DNA of 15,064 nt from Betaproteobacteria bacterium (GTDB lineage: Bacteria > Pseudomonadota > Gammaproteobacteria > Burkholderiales > Casimicrobiaceae), in assembly GCA_005883655.1 (NCBI GenBank), contig VBDA01000032.1, forward strand, positions 2,256 to 17,319. Direction: 5' to 3'. Position numbers and translations under genes: made by a program. The notes beneath the pieces were generated by a model. That model ran no database searches, was not told the DNA's origin, and saw only the letters and a list, made by a program, of their open reading frames with translations. This document shows, one piece after another, positions 1 through 6,349 of this stretch (positions within the stretch are counted from its first letter, which is position 1; each line of letters begins with the position of its first letter).

Positions 1-1
1 G

Positions 2-76
2 ATCGGCAATGCGGTCTACCACGCGACCGGCAAGAGGGTCCGCGAGCTGCCGATCACGCTGGACAAGCTTCTTTGA
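2..76 (+). CDS. Xanthine dehydrogenase family molybdopterin-binding subunit, C-terminal end only
   Basis: Only the last 24 codons before TGA (74-76) are inside the window; the rest lies upstream. The visible residues include GNAVYHATGKRVRELPITL. This matches the usual C-terminus of the large molybdenum-cofactor subunit of the xanthine dehydrogenase/aldehyde oxidase family (YagR/XdhB/CoxL type), where an A-T-G-K-R-x-R-x-L-P tail is conserved. The family oxidises purines or aldehydes with a Mo-pterin centre, working with FAD and 2Fe-2S subunits that are usually neighbours; none of these can be seen here. The substrate cannot be guessed from the tail. The stop faces the convergent quinone oxidoreductase stop about 30 bp away. 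I am fairly sure of the family from this signature alone and have no information on whether the gene is intact. Confidence 0.75.
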   Translation: MGNAVYHATGKRVRELPITLDKLL

Positions 77-106
77 CCACCGCGAGCCTTCAAGTGACTC
101 AGTACA

Positions 107-1090
107 CTAGGTGCGCACCTCGAGCATGATCTTGCCGATGTGTGCACTGGACTCCATCAAGCGGTGCGCTTCGGCAGCATCGGCCAGCGGGAAAACCCGG
201 TAGATGACCGGCTTGAGCTTCTTCGCCGCGAACAGCGGCCACACCTTGTCGCGCAGGCTCCGGGCAATCTGCGCCTTGCGTGCGGAAGGGCTCGCGCGCA
301 GCGTCGAGCCGGTGACCGTCAGGCGTCTCATCATGATGTGGCGCCAGTCCACCGTGACCTTGCTTCCTTGCAGAAACGCGATGATGACCATGCGGCCTTC
401 CAGCGCCAGGCACTTCATGTTCTTTTCGATGTAATCGCCGCCGACCATGTCCAGCACCACATTCACGCCTTTCTTGCCGGTAATAGTGGCGACCTCGGCA
501 ACGAAATCCTGCTCGCGGTAATTGATGACATGATCAGCGCCGATGTCGCGGCAGAAAGCCGCCTTGTCGGCGCCGCCGACGGTCGTGATCACCGTTGCCT
601 CGAATGCCTTGGCCAACTGGATGGTGGTGAGCCCGATGCCGCTCGACCCGCCGTGGACGAGCACCGTCTCGCCGGCCGATAGATGAACCCGGTCGAAGAG
701 ATTGTTCCAGACCGTGAAGTAATTTTCCGGCAGGCTCGCGGCTTCCAGCAACATCAGGCCTTGCGGCAATGGCAGACAATGCTCCGCCGGTGCCGCGCAA
801 TATTCGGCGTATCCGCCCCCCGGCGTCAGCGCGCAAACCCTGTCGCCGACAGCCCACTCGGATTTTCCTTCGCCGATCGCGACGACTGTGCCGGCGACTT
901 CGAGACCGATGATGGGTGAGGCATCCGCGGGAGGCGGGTAGTGGCCTGCGCGCTGGATGCAATCGGGACGGTTGACGCCGGCGTAGGCAACCTCGATCAG
1001 CACCTCTCCGCTCTTCGGCGCGGGCGTCGTCGTCTGGTCGATCGTCAGGACGTCGGGCGGCCCCGCCTCGCGGGCTACGGCATAACGCAT
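107..1090 (-). CDS. NAD(P)H quinone oxidoreductase, PIG3 family (zinc-independent MDR superfamily)
   Basis: Predicted 327-residue medium-chain dehydrogenase/reductase that would transfer electrons from NADPH to quinones in the cytoplasm. The N-terminal GroES-like domain (about 1-120) contains NRPDCIQRAGHYPPP and IGLEVAGTV. The nucleotide-binding Rossmann domain contains HGGSSGIGL (about 146-154), followed by the DMVGG segment. The block PENYFTVWNNLFDR is typical of PIG3-like enzymes, and the cysteine/histidine ligands of zinc-dependent alcohol dehydrogenases are not evident. I chose the ATG at 1090 (protein starts MRYAVAREAG) because family members start there. An in-frame ATG at 1114 would add eight residues (MPAAIPAT), and neither start has a clear ribosome binding site. 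A TACAAT -10-like hexamer lies upstream at 1149-1144. The gene is divergent from the small membrane protein at 1227. Family call is firm; the true substrate is unknown. Confidence 0.88.
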   Translation of the reverse strand: MRYAVAREAGPPDVLTIDQTTTPAPKSGEVLIEVAYAGVNRPDCIQRAGHYPPPADASPIIGLEVAGTVVAIGEGKSEWAVGDRVCALTPGGGYAEYCAAPAEHCLPLPQGLMLLEAASLPENYFTVWNNLFDRVHLSAGETVLVHGGSSGIGLTTIQLAKAFEATVITTVGGADKAAFCRDIGADHVINYREQDFVAEVATITGKKGVNVVLDMVGGDYIEKNMKCLALEGRMVIIAFLQGSKVTVDWRHIMMRRLTVTGSTLRASPSARKAQIARSLRDKVWPLFAAKKLKPVIYRVFPLADAAEAHRLMESSAHIGKIMLEVRT

Positions 1091-1143
1091 GGTCGCCGGA
1101 ATTGCGGCAGGCATACGAAGAATTCGAGATGGATCGGGCGAAC

Positions 1144-1149
1144 ATTGTA
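1144..1149 (-). promoter_or_regulatory. Possible -10 element of the quinone oxidoreductase promoter
   Basis: Read on the minus strand this is TACAAT, a near-consensus sigma70 -10 hexamer in otherwise GC-rich DNA, 30-55 bp upstream of the two candidate ATG starts. The matching -35 is weak: CTGAAG 17 bp upstream shares only the central TGA with the consensus. It is a reasonable but unproven promoter. Confidence 0.35.
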
Positions 1150-1167
1150 GCGCAGCAGACAGTTGGC

Positions 1168-1195
1168 TTCAGCGCGCATCGATCTGGGCTACACT
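1168..1195 (+). promoter_or_regulatory. Weak candidate promoter for the membrane-anchored protein at 1227
   Basis: TACACT at 1190-1195 resembles a -10 hexamer and TTCAGC at 1168-1173 is a poor -35 with a 16-bp spacer. Transcription would start about 25 bp before the GTG at 1227. It would be divergent from, and not overlapping with, the proposed quinone oxidoreductase -10 at 1144-1149. Low confidence. Confidence 0.22.
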
Positions 1196-1226
1196 GGCAG
1201 CCCGGCATCGCTGCCTGAACTTCACC

Positions 1227-1598
1227 GTGAAAAAGCTCATCGCGCTCCTCGTTGTCGTGCTGCTGATCGCAGGCGCGGGCTGGTTTGTCTTCGCCGCCGA
1301 CTACAGCGACGGTTATCGCGTCGGACAGGTGATCAAGCTCTCACGCAGCGGCTATGTGTTCAAGACCTGGGAAGGGACGCTCGACTTCGGCTTTTTGCAG
1401 CAGGATCCCGCGGCGGGCGTCGCGACCCGGCTCTGGGATTTCAGCGTGCTCGATGATGACGAGCAGGTGCGCAAGGACATCGACAGCGCCATCGCAGGCA
1501 ACCGAAAGGTCAAGCTCCACTATCGCGAGAAGTATTTTCGCTGGAGCTGGCTGGGCGATACCAAGCATTTCGTCGACAAGGTCGAGCTCGCCGGCTAA
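1227..1598 (+). CDS. Small membrane-anchored conserved hypothetical protein (123 aa)
   Basis: Starts at GTG 1227, giving a short basic start (MKKL) and a hydrophobic segment at about residues 4-22 (LIALLVVVLLIAGAGWFVF), then a soluble part starting ADYSDGYRVGQVIKLSRSG. The hydrophobic stretch works as a signal anchor or an uncleaved signal peptide, so the C-terminal 100 residues should face the periplasm. The blocks YVFKTWEGTLDFG and RLWDFSV and the ending KVKLHYREKYFRWSWLGDTKHF recall a small protein family of proteobacteria that is often mislabelled 6-phosphogluconate dehydrogenase. There is no nucleotide-binding or dehydrogenase motif here, and that name should not be used. The same frame stays open upstream to 1089, but that part overlaps the divergent promoter region and has no family-like sequence. 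It is followed by a strong terminator at 1609-1640. Function unknown. Confidence 0.8.
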   Translation: MKKLIALLVVVLLIAGAGWFVFAADYSDGYRVGQVIKLSRSGYVFKTWEGTLDFGFLQQDPAAGVATRLWDFSVLDDDEQVRKDIDSAIAGNRKVKLHYREKYFRWSWLGDTKHFVDKVELAG

Positions 1599-1608
1599 AA
1601 CCGCGGCG

Positions 1609-1640
1609 CGGACCGGCACGATTGTGCAGGTCCGTTTCTT
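1609..1640 (+). terminator. Intrinsic terminator after the small membrane protein
   Basis: CGGACC (1609-1614) pairs with GGTCCG (1629-1634). After one G/A mismatch an inner stem GCAC/GTGC (1616-1619/1624-1627) closes a GATT loop. A T-rich tract TTTCTT (1635-1640) follows. It begins 10 bp after the TAA at 1598, which fits a rho-independent terminator for the gene at 1227. Confidence 0.72.
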
Positions 1641-1654
1641 GCTCAGGCGGCGAT

Positions 1655-1681
1655 ATGCGCGCCTTTCCCGCGCGCATTTTT
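1655..1681 (+). promoter_or_regulatory. Perfect hairpin with T run directly before the metallothionein ribosome binding site
   Basis: ATGCGCGC (1655-1662) and GCGCGCAT (1670-1677) form a perfect 8-bp stem with a 7-nt loop CTTTCCC, followed by TTTT (1678-1681). The Shine-Dalgarno sequence AAGAGGAG (1683-1690) starts two bases later. It could be a second terminator in tandem with 1609-1640, or a leader structure controlling read-through into, or translation of, the metallothionein gene. The structure is seen directly; the role is inference. Confidence 0.5.
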
Positions 1682-1697
1682 CAAGAGGAGATTGAAG

Positions 1698-1880
1698 ATG
1701 GCTGACACCCGGGATGCGGCCGGCGTCAACACACCGAGCAAGTGCGCACATTCGGCGTGCAACTGCGGCGTGACGCCGGGGAAGCGCTTTTGCAGCGACT
1801 ACTGCGAAAAACAGAGCCGCACCGGCTCCGCATCACACACCGATTGCGACTGCGGCCATCCACCCTGCAAAGCGCGCTGA
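1698..1880 (+). CDS. Metallothionein-like cysteine-rich protein (60 aa)
   Basis: Small cytoplasmic protein predicted to bind Zn, Cd or Cu ions through thiolates. From ATG 1698 it has eight cysteines (16, 21, 23, 32, 36, 50, 52, 57) and three histidines (18, 47, 54). The order is C-x4-C-x-C, then FCSDYC, then CDCGHPPC near the C-terminus. This layout, especially the FCSDYC block and the closing CGHxxC, resembles the bacterial SmtA/BmtA metallothionein family (about 55-60 aa, 9-10 Cys, with histidine ligands). It has fewer Cys than SmtA because it ends CKAR rather than CNC. The start is set by AAGAGGAG at 1683-1690, seven bases before the ATG; the TTG at 1692 is too close to that site. No SmtB-type metal regulator is in the window. 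Family fairly sure, metal specificity unknown. Confidence 0.85.
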   Translation: MADTRDAAGVNTPSKCAHSACNCGVTPGKRFCSDYCEKQSRTGSASHTDCDCGHPPCKAR

Positions 1881-1951
1881 CGCGAAAAAGGCAGGGCTTG
1901 AACCGGCATGCGCGCGATTGGAAGCTATTGCCGCAGCTTGTAAGGTTTACT

Positions 1952-1975
1952 CATTCCCATTCCACTTCCCATTCC
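1952..1975 (+). repeat. Four tandem CATTCC hexamers upstream of the DUF6496 gene
   Basis: Four consecutive 6-bp units: CATTCC, CATTCC, ACTTCC (degenerate) and CATTCC. They end directly before an in-frame ATG at 1976 and 15 bp before the preferred ATG at 1991. The result is a pyrimidine-rich leader unlike the surrounding GC-rich sequence. Copy number could vary by slippage, but no function is shown. Confidence 0.6.
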
Positions 1976-1990
1976 ATGACGGAGGCGATC

Positions 1991-2440
1991 ATGCCCGACA
2001 AAAAGACACTCAAACGCGCTGAACAGGACAAGCGCGAAGGAAAGTCGCCGAGCACCCAGGCCGGCGAATTCGTACGCGAGGAAATGGAGCACATACGCGA
2101 GGGCAAGCACGGCGCCCGGTCGGCCAAGCAGGCCATCGCCATCGGCCTGTCGAAGGCTCGCCGCGCCGGCGTCGCACTCAAGGCGCCCCGCGAGGGAACG
2201 GTGTCCCCGGAAACCCGCCGCCACGCTCAACACGACAGCGCGGTGGGCGCGAAGGGAGCAAAAGCGCCCTCACCGAAGCGCTCGCGCGCAACCCTCTCCG
2301 CGCTCAAACGTGAAGGCCGCAGCGCGGCAAGCACGGCAGCGCTTTCCCGGCAAACCAAAACGGCCGCCAAAAAGCGTACCGCTGCGGATCGGTCGTCGGC
2401 GGCGCGCAAGGCAGCGCGTACCCGATCGCGCAGCGGGTAA
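1991..2440 (+). CDS. DUF6496-type protein with a long basic Ala/Lys/Arg-rich tail (149 aa)
   Basis: The N-terminal 60 residues (MPDKKTLKRAEQDKREGKSP, then STQAGEFVREEMEHIREGKHG and SAKQAIAIGLSKARRAGV) match the conserved core of the DUF6496 family, small proteins common in proteobacteria and often linked to stress. The remaining 85-90 residues are low-complexity, rich in Ala, Lys, Arg and Ser, and histone H1/AlgP-like, so nucleic-acid binding is plausible but unproven. The start is decided by GGAGG at 1981-1985, five bases before ATG 1991. An ATG at 1976 would add MTEAI and would place this Shine-Dalgarno inside the coding region. The gene lies about 110 bp after the metallothionein, with no clear promoter between, and ends 30 bp from the convergent dnaE stop. 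Core family fairly sure; biochemical role unknown. Confidence 0.82.
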   Translation: MPDKKTLKRAEQDKREGKSPSTQAGEFVREEMEHIREGKHGARSAKQAIAIGLSKARRAGVALKAPREGTVSPETRRHAQHDSAVGAKGAKAPSPKRSRATLSALKREGRSAASTAALSRQTKTAAKKRTAADRSSAARKAARTRSRSG

Positions 2441-2470
2441 TTCGCTCCGCGCCGTCCCTCGCTCAGGATT

Positions 2471-5400
2471 CTAGTAGACGACTTGTACGTTCTCGGCTGA
2501 AAACCGCTCGCGCAGGCTTTCGAGCAGGCGATCGTCGAGATTGACCCGCCAGTCGCTGCCGAGCTCGATGTCCCCGCTGGACGATCGATTCTGATACTTG
2601 ACGATGATCGCAGCCGCTCCGCTCGCGCCGCTGCGGAAGGGCGTCAACAGCTCCAGCAAGCGCTCGGCGGAGCTTGACCCGTTGCATGCGATCTTCAGCG
2701 ACCGGGCCCATTTGCGGCGCGCGCTGGCGAGATCGTGCAGCGATTCGGCGACGATCCGCATCGATTGCATCTGTCCGTCGTCACCGGTGCGCTGCATCAC
2801 CTTGACTTCGGCAACCAGCAGCGCGTCCTCTCGCAGAATGTGCCGGCAGGCATCGAACGTCTCATTGAAGATGGCGACCTCGCATTGATCCTTGCCGTCA
2901 TCGAGGATCACGAATGCCATCTTCCCGCGCCGCGACGTCTGCGTGCGCAGCTGCGCGACGACGCCGGCGATGCGTATGCTCGTCGGCGACGGCCGCAACG
3001 CGCCCAAGGGCTGCTGAACGAGTTGCGTGAGCTCGACGGCGTAAGCGTGATAAGGATGCCCTGAAAGATAAAAACCCAGGCTCGCCTTTTCCTGGATGAG
3101 ACGCTCGGTCTCCGTCCATTCGCGCGCGGAGATCAGTGCCGGCCCGGGTGCTCCGCCGTCGCCGCCATGTTCACCGAACAACGACACTTGCGACGCAGCG
3201 CGGTCCACTTGCTCGGCGTGATCCAGCGCAGCGCCGACCGAAGCGAGCAGACTTGCCCGCCGCGACTCGACGGTGTCGAATGCGCCGGCACGGATCAATG
3301 CTTCGACCGCGCGCCGGTTGACGATGCGCTTGTCGACCCGGCGACAGAAGTCGAACAGATCGATGAACCGACCTTTGTCGCGGGCAGCGACGATCGCTTC
3401 GATGGCCGCGCGTCCCGTACCCTTGATGCCACCGAGGCCATAACGAATGCGCCGTTCATCGACCGGCTCGAAGCGGTAGGAGGATGCGTTAACGTCCGGC
3501 GGCAGCATCTCCAGGCCGAGCGCCAGCGCGTCGACGTAGAACTGACGAACCTTGTCGGTGTCGTCCATCACCAGCGAGAGGTTCGCCGCCATGAATGCCG
3601 AGGGATGATGCGCCTTGAAGTACGCCGTCTGGTACGCGATCAGCGCGTAGGCCGCGGCGTGCGACTTGTTGAAGCCGTAGCCGGCGAATTTCTCCATGTG
3701 ATCGAACAGCTGCGTCGCCTTGGCCGATGACAGGCCGCGATCGATGGCGCCGGACACGAATCCCTGGCGGTGCTTGGCCATCTCGTCGGGCAGCTTCTTG
3801 CCCATCACCCGGCGCAAGAGGTCGGCGGCGCCGAGCGTGTAGCCGCCGATGACCTGCGCGATCTGCATCACCTGTTCCTGGTAGACCATCACCCCGTAGG
3901 TCGGTGCAAGGATCGGTTCCAGCCGGGCGTCGTGATATTCGAACCGCTCCGCGCCTTGTTTGCGGCGCACATAATCCGGGATCAGCTCCATCGGCCCTGG
4001 CCGGTAGAGCGCGACCAGCGCGATGACATCATCGAAGCGTTTCGGTGGCGCCTGCAACAGGAGCTCGCGCATGCCGCGCGACTCGAACTGGAACACTCCT
4101 GTCGTATTTCCATTCTTGAAAATGTCGTAGGTCGCCTTGTCGTCGAGCGGCAGCGTCTCCAGCGCCACGGTCGATGCGGGAGCGAGCTTTCTGATGTAGC
4201 GCAGGGTCCAATCGAGAATGGTCAGCGTGGTCAGGCCGAGAAAGTCGAACTTGACGAGGCCCACGAGCTCGACGTCATCCTTGTCGAACTGCGAGACCGG
4301 TGCGTCGGACCCGGCCTGCGTGTACAAGGGGCAAAAATCGGTGAGCTTGCCGGGAGCGATCAACACGCCGCCGGCGTGCATGCCGACGTTGCGCGCGATG
4401 CCCTCGAGTTGTTCGGCCAGGCTCAAGAGCTCACGCACTTCCTCTTCGGCGGCTTCGCGCTCGTTGATCAAAGGCTCCACTTCGCGCGCATAAACGACGT
4501 TCGTCTGCGCTTCGGCGTCTCGCTGGCGGCGCTTGAGCGTGACCATGCGGCCAGGTTGAAACGGAATCAGCTTGGCGATGCCGTCGCAGAATGTATAGGG
4601 CAGGTCGAGCACCCTGCCGACGTCGCGGACGACCGCTTTTGCCGCCATGGTGCCGAAGGTCACGATCTGCGACACCGATTCGGCGCCGTACTTCTGCTTG
4701 ACGTAGTCGATGACGCGATCGCGCCCATCCTGGCAGAAGTCGATGTCGAAGTCCGGCATCGACACCCGCTCCGGATTCAGAAAACGCTCGAACAGCAGCG
4801 TGTAGCGCAGCGGATCGAGATCGGTGATGCCAAGGCTGTACGCCACCAGCGAACCGGCGCCGGATCCACGTCCGGGACCCACCGGCACGCCATTGCGCTT
4901 GGCCCAGTTGATGAAGTCGGCGACGATCAGGAAATATCCGGCGTATCCCATCTGGATGATGGTCTTTACCTCGAACTCGAGGCGTGCGACATATTCCGGC
5001 CGCATGCGCTCGCGCTCGGCGGCGTCCCCAAATGCGACCTTCAGACGCCGCTCCAGGCCCATGGTGGCCTCGCTGTTCAGATGCTGCTCCAGCGAAATAC
5101 CCTCGGGCGTCGGAAACGCGGGCAGATAATTCTTGCCCAGCGGCAGCGTCAGATTGCAACGCTGGGCGATCGCCACGCTGTTCGCCAGAGCACCCGGCAG
5201 ATCGGCAAAACGCTGCGCCATTTCATTCTGCGTCGTAAGGTATTGCTCCGGCGTGAAGCGTTTCGGGCGCCTCGGATCGGACAGGACGTAACCCTCGGCG
5301 ATGCAGACGCGGGCTTCGTGCGCGCGGAACTCGGCGCGGGTTGCGAACTGCACCGGATGCGTCGCGACGACAGGGAGCGAGCACTCCGCGGCGAGCCGCA

Positions 5401-5965
5401 CGGTGGCAGCGGTCAGGGCATTGTCGTCGCTGCGGCCGGCGCGCTGCACCTCGAGATAAAAGCGATCCGGAAAAAGTCTCGCCCACGCGTCAGCTGCAGC
5501 GTGCGCTGCAACCGGATTGCCCTGCGCGAGCGCATGGCCCACGTCGCCGCCGGCGAACCCGGACAGCGCGATCAAGCCGTCGGTCCCTTCGGCGAACCAG
5601 GCGCGTTTCATTTCCGCGCGCCCGCGATGCTGGTTGGTGCGATAGGCGCGGGTCAGCCAATCGGCAAGCCTGAGATAGCCCGCGCGCGATTGGCAAAGCA
5701 AAAGCAGTCGATGCGGTGCGTCGCGCTCGCTATCGTGAGTCACCCAAACGTCGCAGCCGACGATCGGCTTGATGCCCCTGGTGCGGGCGGCCTTGTAGAA
5801 CTTGACCATGCCGAACACGTTGCCGAGATCGGTGAGTGCCAGCGCGGGCATGCGATCGGCCGCCGCGGCTGCAACCGCCTCGTCGAGGCGCACCATCCCG
5901 TCGACGATCGAATACTCGCTGTGCAGGCGCAGATGGACGAAGCTGACGTGCTCAAGCGCGCTCAT
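2471..5965 (-). CDS. dnaE: DNA polymerase III alpha subunit (replicative DnaE)
   Basis: 1164-residue catalytic subunit of the replicative polymerase, the usual length for proteobacterial DnaE1. An N-terminal PHP domain starts at FVHLRLHSEYS (9-19); like E. coli DnaE it has H-L-R-x-H-S rather than the metal-binding HxH, so it is probably not an active nuclease. The palm domain shows GPGRGSGAGS (about 363-372), PDFDIDF with catalytic Asp405 and Asp407, and KFDFLGL with the third Asp at 574. Fingers and tandem HhH segments follow, including GYGFNKSHAAAYA (about 762-774). QVSLF at 926-930 is a good match to the internal beta-clamp binding motif. A C-terminal OB fold follows at about 995-1075. The start at ATG 5965 (MSALEHVSFVHL) fits homologues; the open frame further upstream is antisense to the lipoprotein gene. 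The low-fidelity DnaE2 is unlikely given the clamp motif and the full C-terminus. Confidence 0.97.
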   Translation of the reverse strand: MSALEHVSFVHLRLHSEYSIVDGMVRLDEAVAAAAADRMPALALTDLGNVFGMVKFYKAARTRGIKPIVGCDVWVTHDSERDAPHRLLLLCQSRAGYLRLADWLTRAYRTNQHRGRAEMKRAWFAEGTDGLIALSGFAGGDVGHALAQGNPVAAHAAADAWARLFPDRFYLEVQRAGRSDDNALTAATVRLAAECSLPVVATHPVQFATRAEFRAHEARVCIAEGYVLSDPRRPKRFTPEQYLTTQNEMAQRFADLPGALANSVAIAQRCNLTLPLGKNYLPAFPTPEGISLEQHLNSEATMGLERRLKVAFGDAAERERMRPEYVARLEFEVKTIIQMGYAGYFLIVADFINWAKRNGVPVGPGRGSGAGSLVAYSLGITDLDPLRYTLLFERFLNPERVSMPDFDIDFCQDGRDRVIDYVKQKYGAESVSQIVTFGTMAAKAVVRDVGRVLDLPYTFCDGIAKLIPFQPGRMVTLKRRQRDAEAQTNVVYAREVEPLINEREAAEEEVRELLSLAEQLEGIARNVGMHAGGVLIAPGKLTDFCPLYTQAGSDAPVSQFDKDDVELVGLVKFDFLGLTTLTILDWTLRYIRKLAPASTVALETLPLDDKATYDIFKNGNTTGVFQFESRGMRELLLQAPPKRFDDVIALVALYRPGPMELIPDYVRRKQGAERFEYHDARLEPILAPTYGVMVYQEQVMQIAQVIGGYTLGAADLLRRVMGKKLPDEMAKHRQGFVSGAIDRGLSSAKATQLFDHMEKFAGYGFNKSHAAAYALIAYQTAYFKAHHPSAFMAANLSLVMDDTDKVRQFYVDALALGLEMLPPDVNASSYRFEPVDERRIRYGLGGIKGTGRAAIEAIVAARDKGRFIDLFDFCRRVDKRIVNRRAVEALIRAGAFDTVESRRASLLASVGAALDHAEQVDRAASQVSLFGEHGGDGGAPGPALISAREWTETERLIQEKASLGFYLSGHPYHAYAVELTQLVQQPLGALRPSPTSIRIAGVVAQLRTQTSRRGKMAFVILDDGKDQCEVAIFNETFDACRHILREDALLVAEVKVMQRTGDDGQMQSMRIVAESLHDLASARRKWARSLKIACNGSSSAERLLELLTPFRSGASGAAAIIVKYQNRSSSGDIELGSDWRVNLDDRLLESLRERFSAENVQVVY

Positions 5966-5998
5966 GATGTACAATTTTACTCGCTTTGACTTTACGCT

Positions 5999-6343
5999 TT
6001 GGACTCCTTGCCGAAAATCACCAATCGTTGCCGGAGCCTCACGCTTGCGCTCGCTGCAATCATCGTCGCGGCTTGCGCGACCGTGCCGCCGGCCAACATT
6101 CCGCCGGGCGGAATACCCGGCGCGCCGGAGCAGCCGTCCAGACCTCCGGCGCCTCCAACGACCAGCGCCAACCCGCCGGCCAAAATCAATCTGCAGGGCT
6201 TCCCTCTGCCGTACCGGCAGGGTTACGCCGACGGCTGCGCCAGCACCAGCGCCCTGGAACAGAAAGATGCGGCACGGTTCAAGAGCGATGGCCAATATCG
6301 CACCGGTTGGTTCGACGGAAACGCGTTGTGCAAGAAGCCTTGA
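5999..6343 (+). CDS. Small proline-rich lipoprotein with duplicated YRxG[YW]xDG motif
   Basis: Predicted 114-residue envelope lipoprotein. A basic start and hydrophobic stretch (LTLALAAIIVAAC) end in a lipobox VAAC with Cys26 as the lipidation site, giving a mature protein of 89 residues. Residues 30-61 are a Pro/Ala-rich linker. The C-terminal part holds two related units, YRQGYADG followed by Cys80 and YRTGWFDG (100-107) followed by Cys111, which could form a disulfide. The start is uncertain: TTG 5999 or TTG 6008 (MPKITNR...) both give a usable signal peptide, no ATG is in frame, and no ribosome binding site is clear. It stops 6 bp before the hydrolase start and is probably co-transcribed with it and the exporter adaptor. 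The start lies only 33 bp from the divergent dnaE start. I do not recognise the family; it is not a TolC-type channel. Confidence 0.72.
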   Translation: MDSLPKITNRCRSLTLALAAIIVAACATVPPANIPPGGIPGAPEQPSRPPAPPTTSANPPAKINLQGFPLPYRQGYADGCASTSALEQKDAARFKSDGQYRTGWFDGNALCKKP

Positions 6344-6349
6344 GAATGT

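Noticed and set aside
110..121. Perfect 12-bp palindrome AGGTGCGCACCT near the quinone oxidoreductase stop
   Set aside because: It overlaps the end of the coding sequence, has no loop or T run for a terminator, and has no second copy that I noticed; probably chance.
5970..5975. TACAAT as a -10 for the lipoprotein gene
   Set aside because: A good hexamer at a fitting distance from 5999, but no acceptable -35 at 16-18 bp, and it lies just upstream of the dnaE start, so support is too weak.
3770..5989. A very long open frame (739 codons) on the plus strand opposite dnaE
   Set aside because: It is a GC-driven shadow of dnaE. Its translation is rich in Arg, His and Gln with no domain signature, while the minus strand encodes a complete DnaE.
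5966..6295. An N-terminal extension of DnaE of about 110 residues
   Set aside because: It is antisense to the lipoprotein gene and lacks homology; MSALEHVSFVHL at 5965 is the expected DnaE start.
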